A DNA stretch of 64,000 nt. Source: Symbiodinium natans. Its lineage: Eukaryota > Sar > Dinophyceae > Suessiales > Symbiodiniaceae. Location of the stretch: positions 1,543,501-1,607,500 of the forward strand of contig CAJNDS010001557.1 of assembly GCA_905221605.1 (NCBI GenBank). The letters run 5' to 3'. Shown here piece after piece: positions 8,108 to 18,400 of this stretch (position 1 is the first letter of the stretch; the number at the start of each line of letters is the position of its first letter). The notes under the pieces were generated by a model. That model was not told where the DNA came from, searched no databases, and saw nothing but the letters and a program-made list of their open reading frames with translations. The position numbers and the translations under genes were made by a program.

Positions 8108-10509
8108 ATGGCCAAGCCTCCGGCAGTGAAGCCTAAGCCGCTAGCGCCGAAGGCGCCGGCGCCGCCGACCCTGCGGGAGCGGGTATGGGCCGTGCCCAAA
8201 AACCCGGCACACCACCCCTCGGGCCCACGCCCGGACGTGTCAGGCCCCCAGCATCGACAGTGCGCAAGGCGTGCAACCTCTTGGATGAGCGCATGTGTGA
8301 ACCGGAGATGTGTGCGGGTGTGATTTTGATTGAGGCCTGCGACGCGGCGGTCGGCTGTCGCTGCGCAGTCTGCCTGAGCTCGTACGTGCCCAGCGTGGCT
8401 GCAGTGAAGTGGGCGTGCGCGCGAGCCTGGCTGAACCAGGAAGTCGACGCCCGATCCTCAGGAGTCCTAGGCTGTGAGCTCTTCGAAGGCCAGAGCAAGC
8501 AACTAAGGGGCAGACCGACGTGAGCTCCGCCTTGCGCCATCTCATCAAGCGGCTCAACCGCCACGTGGGTGCTCTCTACGAGAGAAGTGCCGTGGCGGTG
8601 CGCACGCTGCTGCAGCTGCGTCGGAAAGAGGTCACGGTGGCGGACCTGAACTCGGCGTTGTCACCACTGCCGTCGGGGCCTCGACTCCCAAGAGGTACAA
8701 GCTATGTTAAGTCTACCCCGCAGGGGGAGGCAGCCTTATTTCCTTTTTGCGTCTTGCGTGTTTTGGTTCATGCTTCGCTTTGAACAAAACTCACCCAATA
8801 TCATCTTTTTACTTCAGACTTGCAACTGTGATGCCTTGCTGCAACATGTTGTTTCTGAAGCCTGATGTGAAGCATCAACTTGTTTCAGCACCCTGGGCCG
8901 CTTTCTAGTCTAGGGCTCCCGAGAGGTGCTACAGGTTCCCTCTTAGAGGGCGTGCAGTTTGCTCCGTGGGGAGCCGCAGATGGACCTCAGCCTCGACCTG
9001 CGAGCCTGTTTCGCATGAGTGAGAGTCCTGTCATTATGTCATTGTGCCTGTTGACCCTGTCGCTCCCTTCACATCAGGCTCAGATTCTCGCTTTTCCGCG
9101 GGCAGCAGCTCACCACATCCCACTCTTGAGGCCCGTCTGGCCGGGCCTGAGCAGCGCACTCTTGATCTTGAGGCCAACGTTGAGTTGCAGGGCACCCACT
9201 TCGCTGCCATCAACAGTTTTCTGCATGGGTTGAACAACAGTGCGCAAGCCTGTTCACTTCACTTGCTTCTCGCGTACCTAATGGCTTTTGAGATGCCCCC
9301 CGCGGAACCTTGTGTTGTGCCGCTAGCAGAGACGAGTTTTGGTGGTTTTCTTTTGTTCTTGCAGCCTGAGCTGCATTGGCGGGCTCGCGTGCCATTGTGG
9401 CTTGACTCCTTGCCACAAGATTTTGAGCATCCTCGAAGCCACGATTCAGTGGAAAATGCTTGCACCAGAAGCTACGAAAGCATTTTGTGCAACCCGCCAC
9501 TTCAGGGCGGGGAGAATGCGCCAGGTGTTTACAGCAAACGGAAGCCCGGACCTGGAGTGATTGCGGTTTTCCCCGGCAGAACTGTTGCAACATGTTCAAC
9601 CAGAACTGAAACGCTGGCGCCCCGAGTCTTTCCAAAATGATGGCTGTAAATTGACTCACCTTTCCCGTTGGTCGCAAACTCATCATTCGTCACGAGAGCT
9701 GCTTGTTTATCTTCAGGAGTGTGCTGCTTCTGAAGTGGCTTGCAGAATACAACTCATGTCGGCGGTTTGTCCAATACGCGCGGAGCATGGGCTGGTCTTC
9801 TTGCTTGCTGCAGCAGAAGAATGTGTCGCCGATGCTTCCGACGAGAGGTGCGCTTGTGATTCAATTTAATGAACAAGGACTATTTGTCTTGCGCAGATTC
9901 TGCGAGTCCGCCCTGAGGGCGGGCTTTCCAGATGCTCTTTCTGCCGAGCCGGCTTGCGAGCCATGCGCGGCAGAAGGGCCCGCAGGCAGTACCACGACTC
10001 AGACCTCGCTGGTCTGTTGGACAGGCTTGTGGCAGAACAGTGGTCTGTGGGGAGCTCAACTGATGTGATTGCAACAGTACAGCCCAAGCCGCGGGCTCAA
10101 TCCCACCCGGCGCTCGACACGCCAAAGAAATTTGAGCTCGGAACCCCGAACTACGAACTTCAGACTCTGGAATTTGGGGCTCCAGACTCTGAAATGCATT
10201 TTGAGGCTCCAGCCATCCTTGCCTGGTGAAGTTACGCCTCCTGCATCTCTCGCCTGCAGTTTTGAACGCCCAGCTTCCGCAGGTTCAATATGTGAAGAGC
10301 GTGACTGTCCAGGTGCCGCCGTTCAGATCTTCCAGGGTCTGCCACTAGCTAAGCGCATCCGCTTGTGCGGTCGTTGTACGACAGCCACTCGCACATTGAA
10401 TGACATTGAGCACGGTCACGTTCCCATAACGCGATCATGCCGCAAAGCTTTGTGTACTGCCGCCCTTCCTGCACTTTCCGATGACGCTCCGGAGACTTTA
10501 CACTGAACT
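8108..10509 (+). other. Candidate multi-exon host gene (or its remnant), function unknown
   Basis: This 2.4 kb stretch has almost no telomere-like units and a mixed, coding-like composition. Several plausible coding stretches lie on the plus strand in different frames: 8108-8323 (start MAKPPAVKPKP), 8185-8523, about 8490-8693 (helical: LRHLIKRLNRHVGALYERS), 9044-9250 and 9561-9847 (LLVYLQECAASEVACRIQLM). Splice-like junctions occur between them: AAGAG|GTACAAG at about 8694, TTGTTTCAG at about 8887, CACATCAG at about 9075, TTCTTGCAG at about 9364, GAGAG|GTGCGC at 9847 and TTGCGCAG at 9896. I recognise no domain. A TGA at 9558-9560 interrupts one otherwise continuous frame, so this could be a pseudogene. 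Exon boundaries are guesses. Confidence 0.3.
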
Positions 10510-10510
10510 C

Positions 10511-12776
10511 AGGTGCCAGCAAAAGTCCACCCGTGCAAAATTGCCCCCAAAACCCGACAACCGGAAAACCGGAAAACCCCCAAAGCAACCCGAAACCCTA
10601 ACCCCCCTAAAAACCGAGAAGAAGCCCAAAAGTCCAAAAAAAGACCCTAAACCCTAAACCCCCTAACCTCAGAAAAAAATAAGTATCCTAAAACTCCAAA
10701 CCCTAAACCCTGAACCCCTAACAGCAAACAATCCGAGAGTCCCGCAAAGACCTCCTTGGGCCAAGGTGGGCGCGGACCCTACTTCGCCAAGCCCCGCCGA
10801 GTTGCCTCTGCTGCAACGGATGCTCTCGCTGTCCCCTGGCAACCAGAAGGGAGGAGGGATTTAGGGTTTAGGATTTAGGGTTTAGGGTTAAGGAGGGCTG
10901 GGGGGGGGGATTGTTTTTGGTTAGTGTTTTGGGGTTTTGGGTTTAGGGGTCTGTTTGGGTTTAGGGTTCGAGTGGTGGCGGATGTTTTGGGGTTTAGGGT
11001 TGTGGGGTTTAAGGGTTCGTAAATAGGGCTTAGGAGTTGTGGAGGATTTTTTGGGGTTCAGGGCTCTTTTCTAGGGGTTCGGAGTTATGGGGGATGCTTT
11101 GGGGATTTAGGGGTTTTAGGCTTCGTTTAAAGGGTTTCGGAGTTCTTTTGGAGGATCTTTTTGGGGTTCAGGAGTTGTGGAGGATATTTGTGGGTTTAGG
11201 GTTTTGGGGTTCAGGGTTCGTTTATAGGGTTCAGGAGTCGCGGAGGATGTGTTTTGGGCTTAGGGTTTTGGGGTTGGGGGGTTGGGGGCTCTAGGGTTCC
11301 TTTTCGTAGGGCTTAGGAGTTCAGCTTCGAGGTCTGGGGTTTAGGGTTTAGGGTTTAGGGTTCTGGGCTTTTGGGGAGCTTACTCCCGGAGCTCTCCATT
11401 CACATGCCAGGGTTCACAAATCCTGAAGCCTCAGCCCGCCCCCAACAGCCCAGTTTAGGCCTTCCCTATAAACCCTAAACCCGAAACCCAGACTCAAATC
11501 CCCTATGCTCTCAAACTGCATTGAACACCAAGAGGCTTGTGGCCAGTGGTGCACGCATCAACCACGCAACTGGGCCGGACCCGAACTCCTCTACGCCCGG
11601 TAAGCCCTACCTAGGTTTAGGGTTTGGGGTTTTGGGTTTAGGATGGTTCAGGCCTAGCTGCTGAAGATAATCGTGCTTTAGAAGGTAGAGTCGTCGAGCG
11701 AGTATACCGTTTACGCTTTTGTTTGGCGAGGTTCTCAACCTAAACCCTCTACCCACATCATCCCAAAGTTTGTCCAGAAGCTTGACTCAGAGCTCCCTCC
11801 AAACCCCAAAACCCCCCAGAAAAACCAAGAACCGCAAACCCCCCACCAAAAAACCAACAAAAAACAAACCCTCCAAACCCCCAAACCCCCACAACCCCAG
11901 TCCTTTTTCAGGGTTATGTGGGGTTAACCCCAACACTTCGTCAAGCTCCTTGCCCTGCTCCCTCAAAGTCTGCAATCTCCGAACCTGGCAGCCTCAACCC
12001 AAAGGCCCCAAAGAACCTCGAAAATCGGTCCAAATTCTCGTACTTAACATTCCCCCTGTAGGTACAGCACCAAGTATTCCCCTTAAACTTCAAGCCCGGA
12101 AAAATCCGAAACCCGAAACCCCAAAGCCCTTATTGGGGGAATGTTTGGGAGACCCTTTAGGGGTTTGGGGTTTGGGATGTAGGGGGTTTAGGGTTTCAGG
12201 CAGTTTCCTAGCCAGGTGAACTCGCACATGCAGACCGCCCTGGACCACGTGCAGCAGGCCGACGTCTTGTCAATGGAACTCGTACTCAGCTTGAGGGTTA
12301 GGGGTTTTTAGGGTTAAAGCTCTACTTGCGTGAATTTTGTATGGCCGTGGCCTGCACAGATGCGTTGTTTTCATACGGTCTTTTCTCGTTGCAAGTTGCA
12401 GACCCTGTTCGGGGCCCCTCTACACGGGTGCGGCCGTTCGCGGCTCGCGGCGAAGCGAGCGCAGATCACCCCTAAACCCGTTAGCAAAGGTGCCGCCGGA
12501 CAGCCTTCACTTCTACAAACTCCGAGCTTGCTCTTCAAGTACGAAGGAGGTTTAGGGTTTAGGGTTTAGGGTTTAGGGGAGAGTGACGAGAGCACCGAAT
12601 CACAAAAAAGGCCCGTGCCTCTCGAGAGACCGCCGCTCCGTGCGCTCGCGGCCTGCAGCAACGCGACCAACAAAGAGGCAAGACAGAGAAGATTCGCCAC
12701 AAGTCTCCTCTAGGCAAAACCCGGAAAAGCGAACCCTAAACCCTTACCCCTGAACCCTAAACCCCTCCCCCCCCTC
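10511..12776. repeat. Gene-free, degenerate telomere-like region
   Basis: Mostly imperfect C-rich units up to about 10740, then G-rich TTTAGGG/TTTGGGG derivatives at 10860-11380 and 11610-12200, with short GC-rich islands at 10741-10855, 11381-11600 and 12201-12540. Regular short arrays sit at 11338-11362 and 12549-12579. Open frames here are rich in Pro/Lys or Gly/Phe/Leu and follow the repeat period; I see no believable gene. Confidence 0.65.
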
Positions 12777-12900
12777 TCTTGTTCAAGGGCCCCCCCCCCC
12801 CCCCCCCCCTCCCGCCCCCCCCCCCCCTCTCTTGTTCAGGGGGGGGGCCCCCCCCCCCCCCCTTGGTCAATTGAACAATTGAAGCCCCCCCCCCCCTTTT
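12777..12900. repeat. Poly-C/poly-G tracts with CTCTCTTGTTCA units
   Basis: Long C runs broken by a repeated CTCTCTTGTTCA(A/G)GG word (about 12775 and 12826) and by a G9 run. Homopolymer lengths here are likely to be unreliable in any assembly. Confidence 0.8.
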
Positions 12901-13385
12901 ATCTATTTTAATAAGATTTCGATTTACTTTAATAGAAATTAAGAAATTAACAAATACAAAATGTGGAATTTATTTAATAGGGAGCAAGGGTTTCTAGCTT
13001 CTATTAGTGGCATTGCTATTTCTTTTAAGAAAAAGTATTCTTAATAGGGTTTCACTTGATTTTAATTAAAGTTTTAATAGGATTTCTTTTGATTCTAATC
13101 GGGTTAGATTTTTTGTTACTTTTGAAAGGTTTCTAATAATATGAATGAGGTTTTTATTCCTTCTAATAAGATTTGTATTACGTTTAACGGGATTCGTATT
13201 AAAATAATAGAAGTTCAACTCCTATTACAATTGATTGAACTGCTTTTAAAATTAGTAGAAGTTCGCTTTCAAAAAATAATTCCAACCCCATGAAAATTGA
13301 ATTGAAATGCTACGAAAAAGAAGGCAAATATAAATTTTGCTAAATTAATAGAAATCCTCTTGAATTTAAAAGGATTCCGAAAAAT
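12901..13385. other. AT-rich non-coding block between two homopolymer tracts
   Basis: About 485 bp, strongly AT-rich, with loosely repeated TTCTAATA(G/A)GATTTC and TTTTAATAGGGTTTC words. No ORF of note. It lies between the poly-C block at 12777 and the G/C tract before the PLV, outside the terminal inverted repeat. It may be a fragment of another AT-rich element. Confidence 0.5.
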
Positions 13386-13515
13386 TGGGGGGGGTAGGGG
13401 TGGGGGGGGAGGGGGGAGGGGCCCCTCCCCCCCCTCCCCCCCCTCCCCCCCCCCCCCTCCCCCCCCTCCCCCTCCCCCCCCTCCCCCCCCCCCCCCCCCC
13501 CTCCCCCCCCTCCCC
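13386..13515. repeat. G-rich then C-rich tract flanking the PLV left end
   Basis: Runs of G (13386-13420) then runs of C separated by single T (13421-13515). The PLV terminal repeat starts immediately after TCCCC. A similar tract flanks the right end, so the element sits inside homopolymeric DNA. Confidence 0.85.
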
Positions 13516-13827
13516 AAAAATAGGTGAAAGGAGGCTTCTCAGGTCAGGGCTCAGGGTCTGAGGTTCTGGGTTCCTTATTCGTTTTTTTCTTACTTCGCTT
13601 CCTTCTTCGTTCTCTCTTTCTCGTTCCCTGTTTCGTTTTTCTTCACATCTCGTTTTTTCTCTCTAAAATTCTGCTTGTCTCATTCGTTATTTTTTCTGGG
13701 GCTTCGTGTTCCACCTTGTTCGTTCTCATTTTGTTAAGTACTTTTACCTTCACTTTTCATTTTGTGGGTGCCTGTTGTGGTTTTCAACAATAATATTATC
13801 TATTGAATAATATTATGGTTGCTTATT
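13516..13827 (+). repeat. PLV left terminal inverted repeat
   Basis: Starts AAAAATAGGTGAAAGGAGGC and ends TTATGGTTGCTTATT. It is an almost exact reverse complement of 34532-34844, differing by scattered substitutions near the inner end and single-base length changes in T runs. The repeat is pyrimidine-rich on this strand, with no obvious gene except the last bases of the minus-strand zinc-finger ORF. Confidence 0.95.
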
Positions 13828-14152
13828 TGCTATTTAACATTTCTTCTACTTTTTTATTATGCTTCTTTGTATTAAGATGACGTTTTACATCGTATTGTCT
13901 AACATTACATTCACAAACAAAACAATATTCAGTTATTGCTTTCAGTTCTTTGACTTTTCTCAGTTGTTCTTCTCGGTTGTTTTGGTAATATTCTTTATTA
14001 TGCTGACTTATCTTTTCAGGATATTTCTGTCTATATCTCCATTTAGCATCTAAACAAACATTACATTGTTTTCTCCCTTCCTTGAAATTATCAAGTGTTC
14101 TATACTGCTTACATTTTGAACATTGTTTTATTTCTTGGTCATTATTCTCCAT
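13823..14152 (-). CDS. Small zinc-finger protein next to the left TIR
   Basis: A 109-residue protein with two metal-binding clusters. The first is CSKCKQYRTLDNF with a later CNVC near residues 16-36. The second is a C2H2 finger at residues about 78-98 (CFVCECNVRQYDVKRHLNTK then KH). The middle is Lys/Tyr/Gln-rich (KEYYQNNREEQ), and this style recurs in the GIY-YIG proteins of this element. It reads toward the left end and its stop overlaps the inner edge of the TIR. Upstream on its strand is CATTTAAAGATAAAAC, close to the motif before 21596. Probably a DNA-binding regulator or nuclease accessory; no specific family is recognised. Confidence 0.7.
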   Translation of the reverse strand: MENNDQEIKQCSKCKQYRTLDNFKEGRKQCNVCLDAKWRYRQKYPEKISQHNKEYYQNNREEQLRKVKELKAITEYCFVCECNVRQYDVKRHLNTKKHNKKVEEMLNSK

Positions 14153-14246
14153 ATATGAAAAAAGGGTTTTATCTTTAAATGAGAACAGGGTTATTGTAAC
14201 ATTTTAGGGCTCACTCATCAACAACTAATATTATATAAAAACATGT

Positions 14247-14580
14247 GATGTTATGAATGCGCTTTAACGCATACCCCAATGCGATGAGGAGCATCACCAT
14301 ATGCTCAAAACCGCATACCCATATGCACTTTTCCGCATCCACTTTGGAGCATAACCCAATGCACCAAATTCCACAAGGTGCATCACCATATGCTCCAAAC
14401 CGCATACTGAAAACAATAGCAAACCCCACCGAAATAAGGCACCCAATGCTCAAAACCGCATACCCATATGCACTTTTCCGCATCCACTTTGGAGCATACC
14501 CCAATGCACCAAACGCGACGGAGAGCATCACCATATGCTCAAAACCGCATACCCATATGCACTTTTCCGCATCCTTTTTG
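14247..14580 (+). repeat. Tandem repeats rich in CATATGC/GCATATG words
   Basis: About three copies of a unit containing GCATCACCATATGCTCAAAA, then CCGCATACCCATATGCAC, then TTTTCCGCATCCACTTTGGA and GCATACCCCAATGCACC. GCATCACC starts at about 14290, 14380 and 14525. The unit is dense in short palindromes (CATATG). Both strands are open across it, which reflects the repeat. It lies between the left-end gene and the early-like genes, a position where a replication or regulatory element would be plausible. Confidence 0.8.
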
Positions 14581-14721
14581 GACCGCCATTTTGAAAAGAC
14601 CCCTCGGCGGGAGTTGCAAAAATTAGGGGCTTATGTTATGTTTTTTCCTCAATGTGGCTGTCGCCAATTACGCCGTCCCATGGGTTGGTTCATCTGATGC
14701 TCATGTTGCTAAACCCAGCCC

Positions 14722-14775
14722 AGCCTCCCAGCCCCCGCGCCCCAGAAAAAGCACTTAAAGAGTAGCCACCTTATA
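14722..14775 (+). promoter_or_regulatory. Duplicated promoter-like block, copy 1
   Basis: A 54-bp block (AGCCTCCCAGCCCCCGCGCC, then CCAGAAAAAGCACTTAAAG, then AGTAGCCACCTTATA) that recurs almost identically at 15405-15459. Each copy ends 8-14 nt before a start codon, here ATG 14789. The contained ACTTAAAG word is found before at least six genes of the element. Inferred to be a viral promoter. Confidence 0.7.
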
Positions 14776-14788
14776 CAGTAAGCGAGGA

Positions 14789-15343
14789 ATGAGTCAGGAA
14801 ATTAGGGCAGAGATTACCAATAAGATAAATAACTGTTTAAAATGCAAATCAGTAAAAACAAGCATTCGTAAAAATACTTTACTAAATGAAAATACTAATG
14901 ATGTTATTAATTCTTTTTATTGTTGTTGTAAATGTAATAGGTTACAGAAAGCATTAGATGAAGAGGATAAGTTATTAGACGGTTGGCAATTTTCAACTTA
15001 CATTTACTACTATGTTAATGAGTTTCCCCTTCCAGATTATGATACAATGTCTGAAATAATTCAACAGGAGAACGAAAAGTTTGAAAGAGTATATTCAAGT
15101 TTCATTCATAAGAATTTTTTAGAGCTATATAATAATCTATACGATTTTTTAAAGGCAAGGTCAATAATATTAAGGTTTCTTAATATGTCAATAAATTTCA
15201 GAGGAAGAAATGACAACATGAAAATGACAAGGTATCTGACTGAGATAATGAAAATATTTATAACACATAATAACACCACGAAAGAGCAATATAGTAAAAT
15301 AATAATTTGTATTACTGACTTATATGATGAGTTTGAAGATTAA
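14789..15343 (+). CDS. CxxC...CxxC protein, family Z, member 1
   Basis: A 184-residue protein with CLKC at residues about 15-18 and a Cys-rich end of the motif (CCCKC) about 30 residues later, with NTNDVINSF between. The same pattern (CxxC, about 30 residues with NxxNxIxSY, CxxC) occurs in the proteins at 33117 and 33856, so the three form a paralogous family near the two ends of the element. The rest is acidic and helical with no other recognisable motif. It starts 14 nt after a promoter-like block shared with the polymerase gene. The Cys pairs suggest zinc binding; the function is unknown. Confidence 0.75.
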   Translation: MSQEIRAEITNKINNCLKCKSVKTSIRKNTLLNENTNDVINSFYCCCKCNRLQKALDEEDKLLDGWQFSTYIYYYVNEFPLPDYDTMSEIIQQENEKFERVYSSFIHKNFLELYNNLYDFLKARSIILRFLNMSINFRGRNDNMKMTRYLTEIMKIFITHNNTTKEQYSKIIICITDLYDEFED

Positions 15344-15357
15344 AAGAAACTTACAAC

Positions 15358-15387
15358 AATAATATTATTTTTTCCAATAATATTATT
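15358..15387. terminator. Two AATAATATTATT palindromes at a gene 3' end
   Basis: The perfect 12-bp palindrome AATAATATTATT occurs at 15358-15369 and 15376-15387, just after the stop of the 14789 gene. The same palindrome occurs at 19284-19295 and 21825-21836, also at gene ends. A transcription-end role is inferred from position only. Confidence 0.4.
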
Positions 15388-15404
15388 GATTGTTTTTATT
15401 TTAC

Positions 15405-15459
15405 AGCCCCTCCCAGCCCCGCGCCCCAGAAAAAGCACTTAAAGAGTAGCCACCTTATA
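15405..15459 (+). promoter_or_regulatory. Duplicated promoter-like block, copy 2
   Basis: Near-identical to 14722-14775, including the GC-rich CCAGCCCCGCGCCCC part and CACTTAAAGAGTAGCCACC. It ends 8 nt before the DNA polymerase start at 15467. The GC-rich half is strikingly unlike the AT-rich element around it. Confidence 0.7.
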
Positions 15460-15466
15460 TGGGTAT

Positions 15467-18400
15467 ATGGGAGAGCCTCCGGCGAGGGATGTCTTAAATT
15501 ATGCATTAAACAGCGACATCGCTGTAATTAAGAAGAGAGGAGATAAAGAATTAAACAAGTTGGTTATTAATAATGTTGAGTATAATTATAATAAAGATAA
15601 AGAGATTTCAAACAGATTGAAAAGAAAACTAAATCAAATATCAAAGACACAAGGTTATAAAAGACACTCTGTATTAAAAAGAGCCTCTCAAGGGATAGCT
15701 GTGAGAAAAGCATTAAAGAAGTACGCCATCAAACAGAAAGCGAAGATAACAGATGAAAAAAGTGCTTTCTCAAAATATGCTAACTCCTTTTATATTTCAA
15801 ACATAAACCTCAAAGGTTATAGAGGTTTGTCTTATATTAAATATCAGGAACCCAGATTAAAGGAGTTTTTACAAACCTCTAAGAACATGAAAATAAGGAT
15901 TGATGTAGATATCATTTTTAATCATAAAGACGAAGAGGATGGCGAACGAAAAATAAAAATACCTAGCAGAATCTATACCGTTCTTAACGAAGAGGAGTTA
16001 AAGAAAGCTATTGATAACATGGCTTCTGATATTGAGATTAAGGTTGAGAACTCACAGTTAAGAAAATCGGGGTATACAATAAAAAAGGTTGATGGTATTC
16101 ATATTCATTATGACAAATACAACCCAACAAGAGGAGGTAAATACATTGAACTACCTAGGTGGGTTGCTTTGAAGAAGGCTTGTATTAATATTAAAAATGA
16201 TGATGAGTATTGTTTCAAATACTGTGTCCAATCCAAGTTTTATGATATCTATAAGAAGGACCACCCAGATAGAATGTATCATTACAACAAGTTAAGAGAC
16301 AATGATAATATAATAAACTGGGAAGGTATTAACTTCCCTGCTTCTAATGATGATATAGATATTTTTGAGGATATCAATCAGAACAGCATTTCAGTTAATG
16401 TTTACAAGATAAACCCAGACGTTGATAAAATAATAGCTCACAGAATTACTAAAGTTTTAAAGCCGTCTTGTCATATAAACCTGCTTCTGATTGAAAAAGA
16501 TGGTTTGTGTCACTATACTCTTATAAAGGAATACAGCCGACTCATGGGAAATCAAACGAACAAACACAAAAGGAAATTGTTTCATTGTATGTATTGCCAG
16601 AAAGGCTTTAACAGTGAAAAATTACAAACGGCTCATTTATTAAAAGGTTGTATGAAGAATGAGGTACAAAATATAGAGATGCCAGAAACCAAAGAAAAGA
16701 TGCATTTCAAAAACCATTATAAGAAACTCAAGTGCCCTTATGTTATTTATGGTGACTTTGAATGTTTAACAACAAAATCGGATCAAGGTATTAAAGGATG
16801 CTACGCGAACGAAAGTGAGCCTATGCGACTGAAAGGAGCGTACCAATGGCATAAACCGTGTGGTTTTATGTTAAACGTTGTTAATAGCATAACTAACGAA
16901 GCCACACCTTATTTATATAGAGGTGAGGATTGTATGGACAAATTCTGTTCAACGATGAACAACATAAGAGCGGATATAATGAAGAAGATGAAGACGGTTA
17001 AGAAGATAGAAATAACAAAAAAGCAAGAGGAAGAACACAAGAAGGCTACAAGGTGTTGTATATGTAACGGGACATTTAATCAAAAAGATCCTGCGAAAAC
17101 AAACGTTCAAGATCATTGCCACTTTACAGGCTTATATAGAGGACCCGCACATAATAAATGTAATCTGGACTTCTGTTTTAGATACTTTAAAATACCAGTG
17201 TTCTTTCATAATCTTAAGAATTACGACGCTCACTTAATAATATCGCACTTTGACAAGCTGAATACAGATAAAGACGATGTAAGCGTAATAGCGCAGAACA
17301 GTGAAAAATACATAACCTTTTCATTAAAACAGTTGGAGTTCAAGGACAGTTTCAGTTTCTTATCTTCATCATTAGATAAATTAGTTAAACTGACTAAATA
17401 TGAAGGAAACGAGAAACGAAAGGATTGGAACAATCATTTTTATCATAGTAATAAAAGCCTGTACGTTAACAACGTTGAAGACCTTGATTTATTAACTGAT
17501 AAGGGCGTTTATCCATACGACTACATGACTGATTTTAATAAGTTCAATGAAACACAACTACCTAATAAAGAGGAGTTTTATAGTAAGCTAACAGAGTCTA
17601 ATATAAAAGATGATGAGTATGAAAGGGCACAACACATATGGAAACATTTCAACATACAAAACTTAGGACAGTATCATGATTTATATTTACAAACAGATGT
17701 ATTATTATTAACGGATGTGTTTGAAAACTTCAGAAACAAATGCCTTGAAGATTATAATTTAGACCCTGCTCATTATCTCACACTTCCTAACTTCAGTTGG
17801 GACGCTATGCTGTTAAAAACTGGTATATGTTTAGACTTAATTTATGACGAAGAGGTTTATAAAATGGTTGAGTCTGGTCTTAGAGGTGGTATGTGCCAAG
17901 TGTCTCACAGAAAAGCGGAGGCGAATAACAAATACATGGAAGATGATTATGATAAGTCAAAGGAGTCATCTTATATTAACTACCTTGACGCTAATAATCT
18001 TTATGGATTGGCGATGTGTAAGAAACTACCGTATAAAGATATTAAGTTTGATAATGTATTAACAGAAGAGGATATATTAAATTATAACAATGGGGATTTA
18101 GGTTATATTTTAGATGTTGATTTAGAGTATCCTAAGGAACTACACGATAAACATATAGATTACCCACTGGCACCGCAGATAATGAATGTAACGGCGGATA
18201 TGCTAAGTGATGTTCAGAAAGACATATACAAACAATATAACTTTAATAAAGATGTCAAAGACGAGGACACAAAGAAACTCATATTAAATGTGATGGATAA
18301 AAATAATTATGTTGTTCATATTCAAATTTTAAAGTATTACTTGAAACAAGGTTTGAAACTGAAGAAGGTCAATAGGGTAATATCATTTCAGCAGAAATGT

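Noticed and set aside
11719-12219. Pro/Lys-rich 166-codon ORF
   Set aside because: Derived from degenerate C-rich telomere-like units.
13269-13517. Gly/Pro-rich minus-strand ORF across the poly-C tract
   Set aside because: Encoded by homopolymer DNA; its length depends on tract length only.
14211-14697. ORFs on both strands across the tandem repeats at the PLV left end
   Set aside because: They follow the repeat period, both strands are open, and the amino acid sequence is repetitive with no domain.
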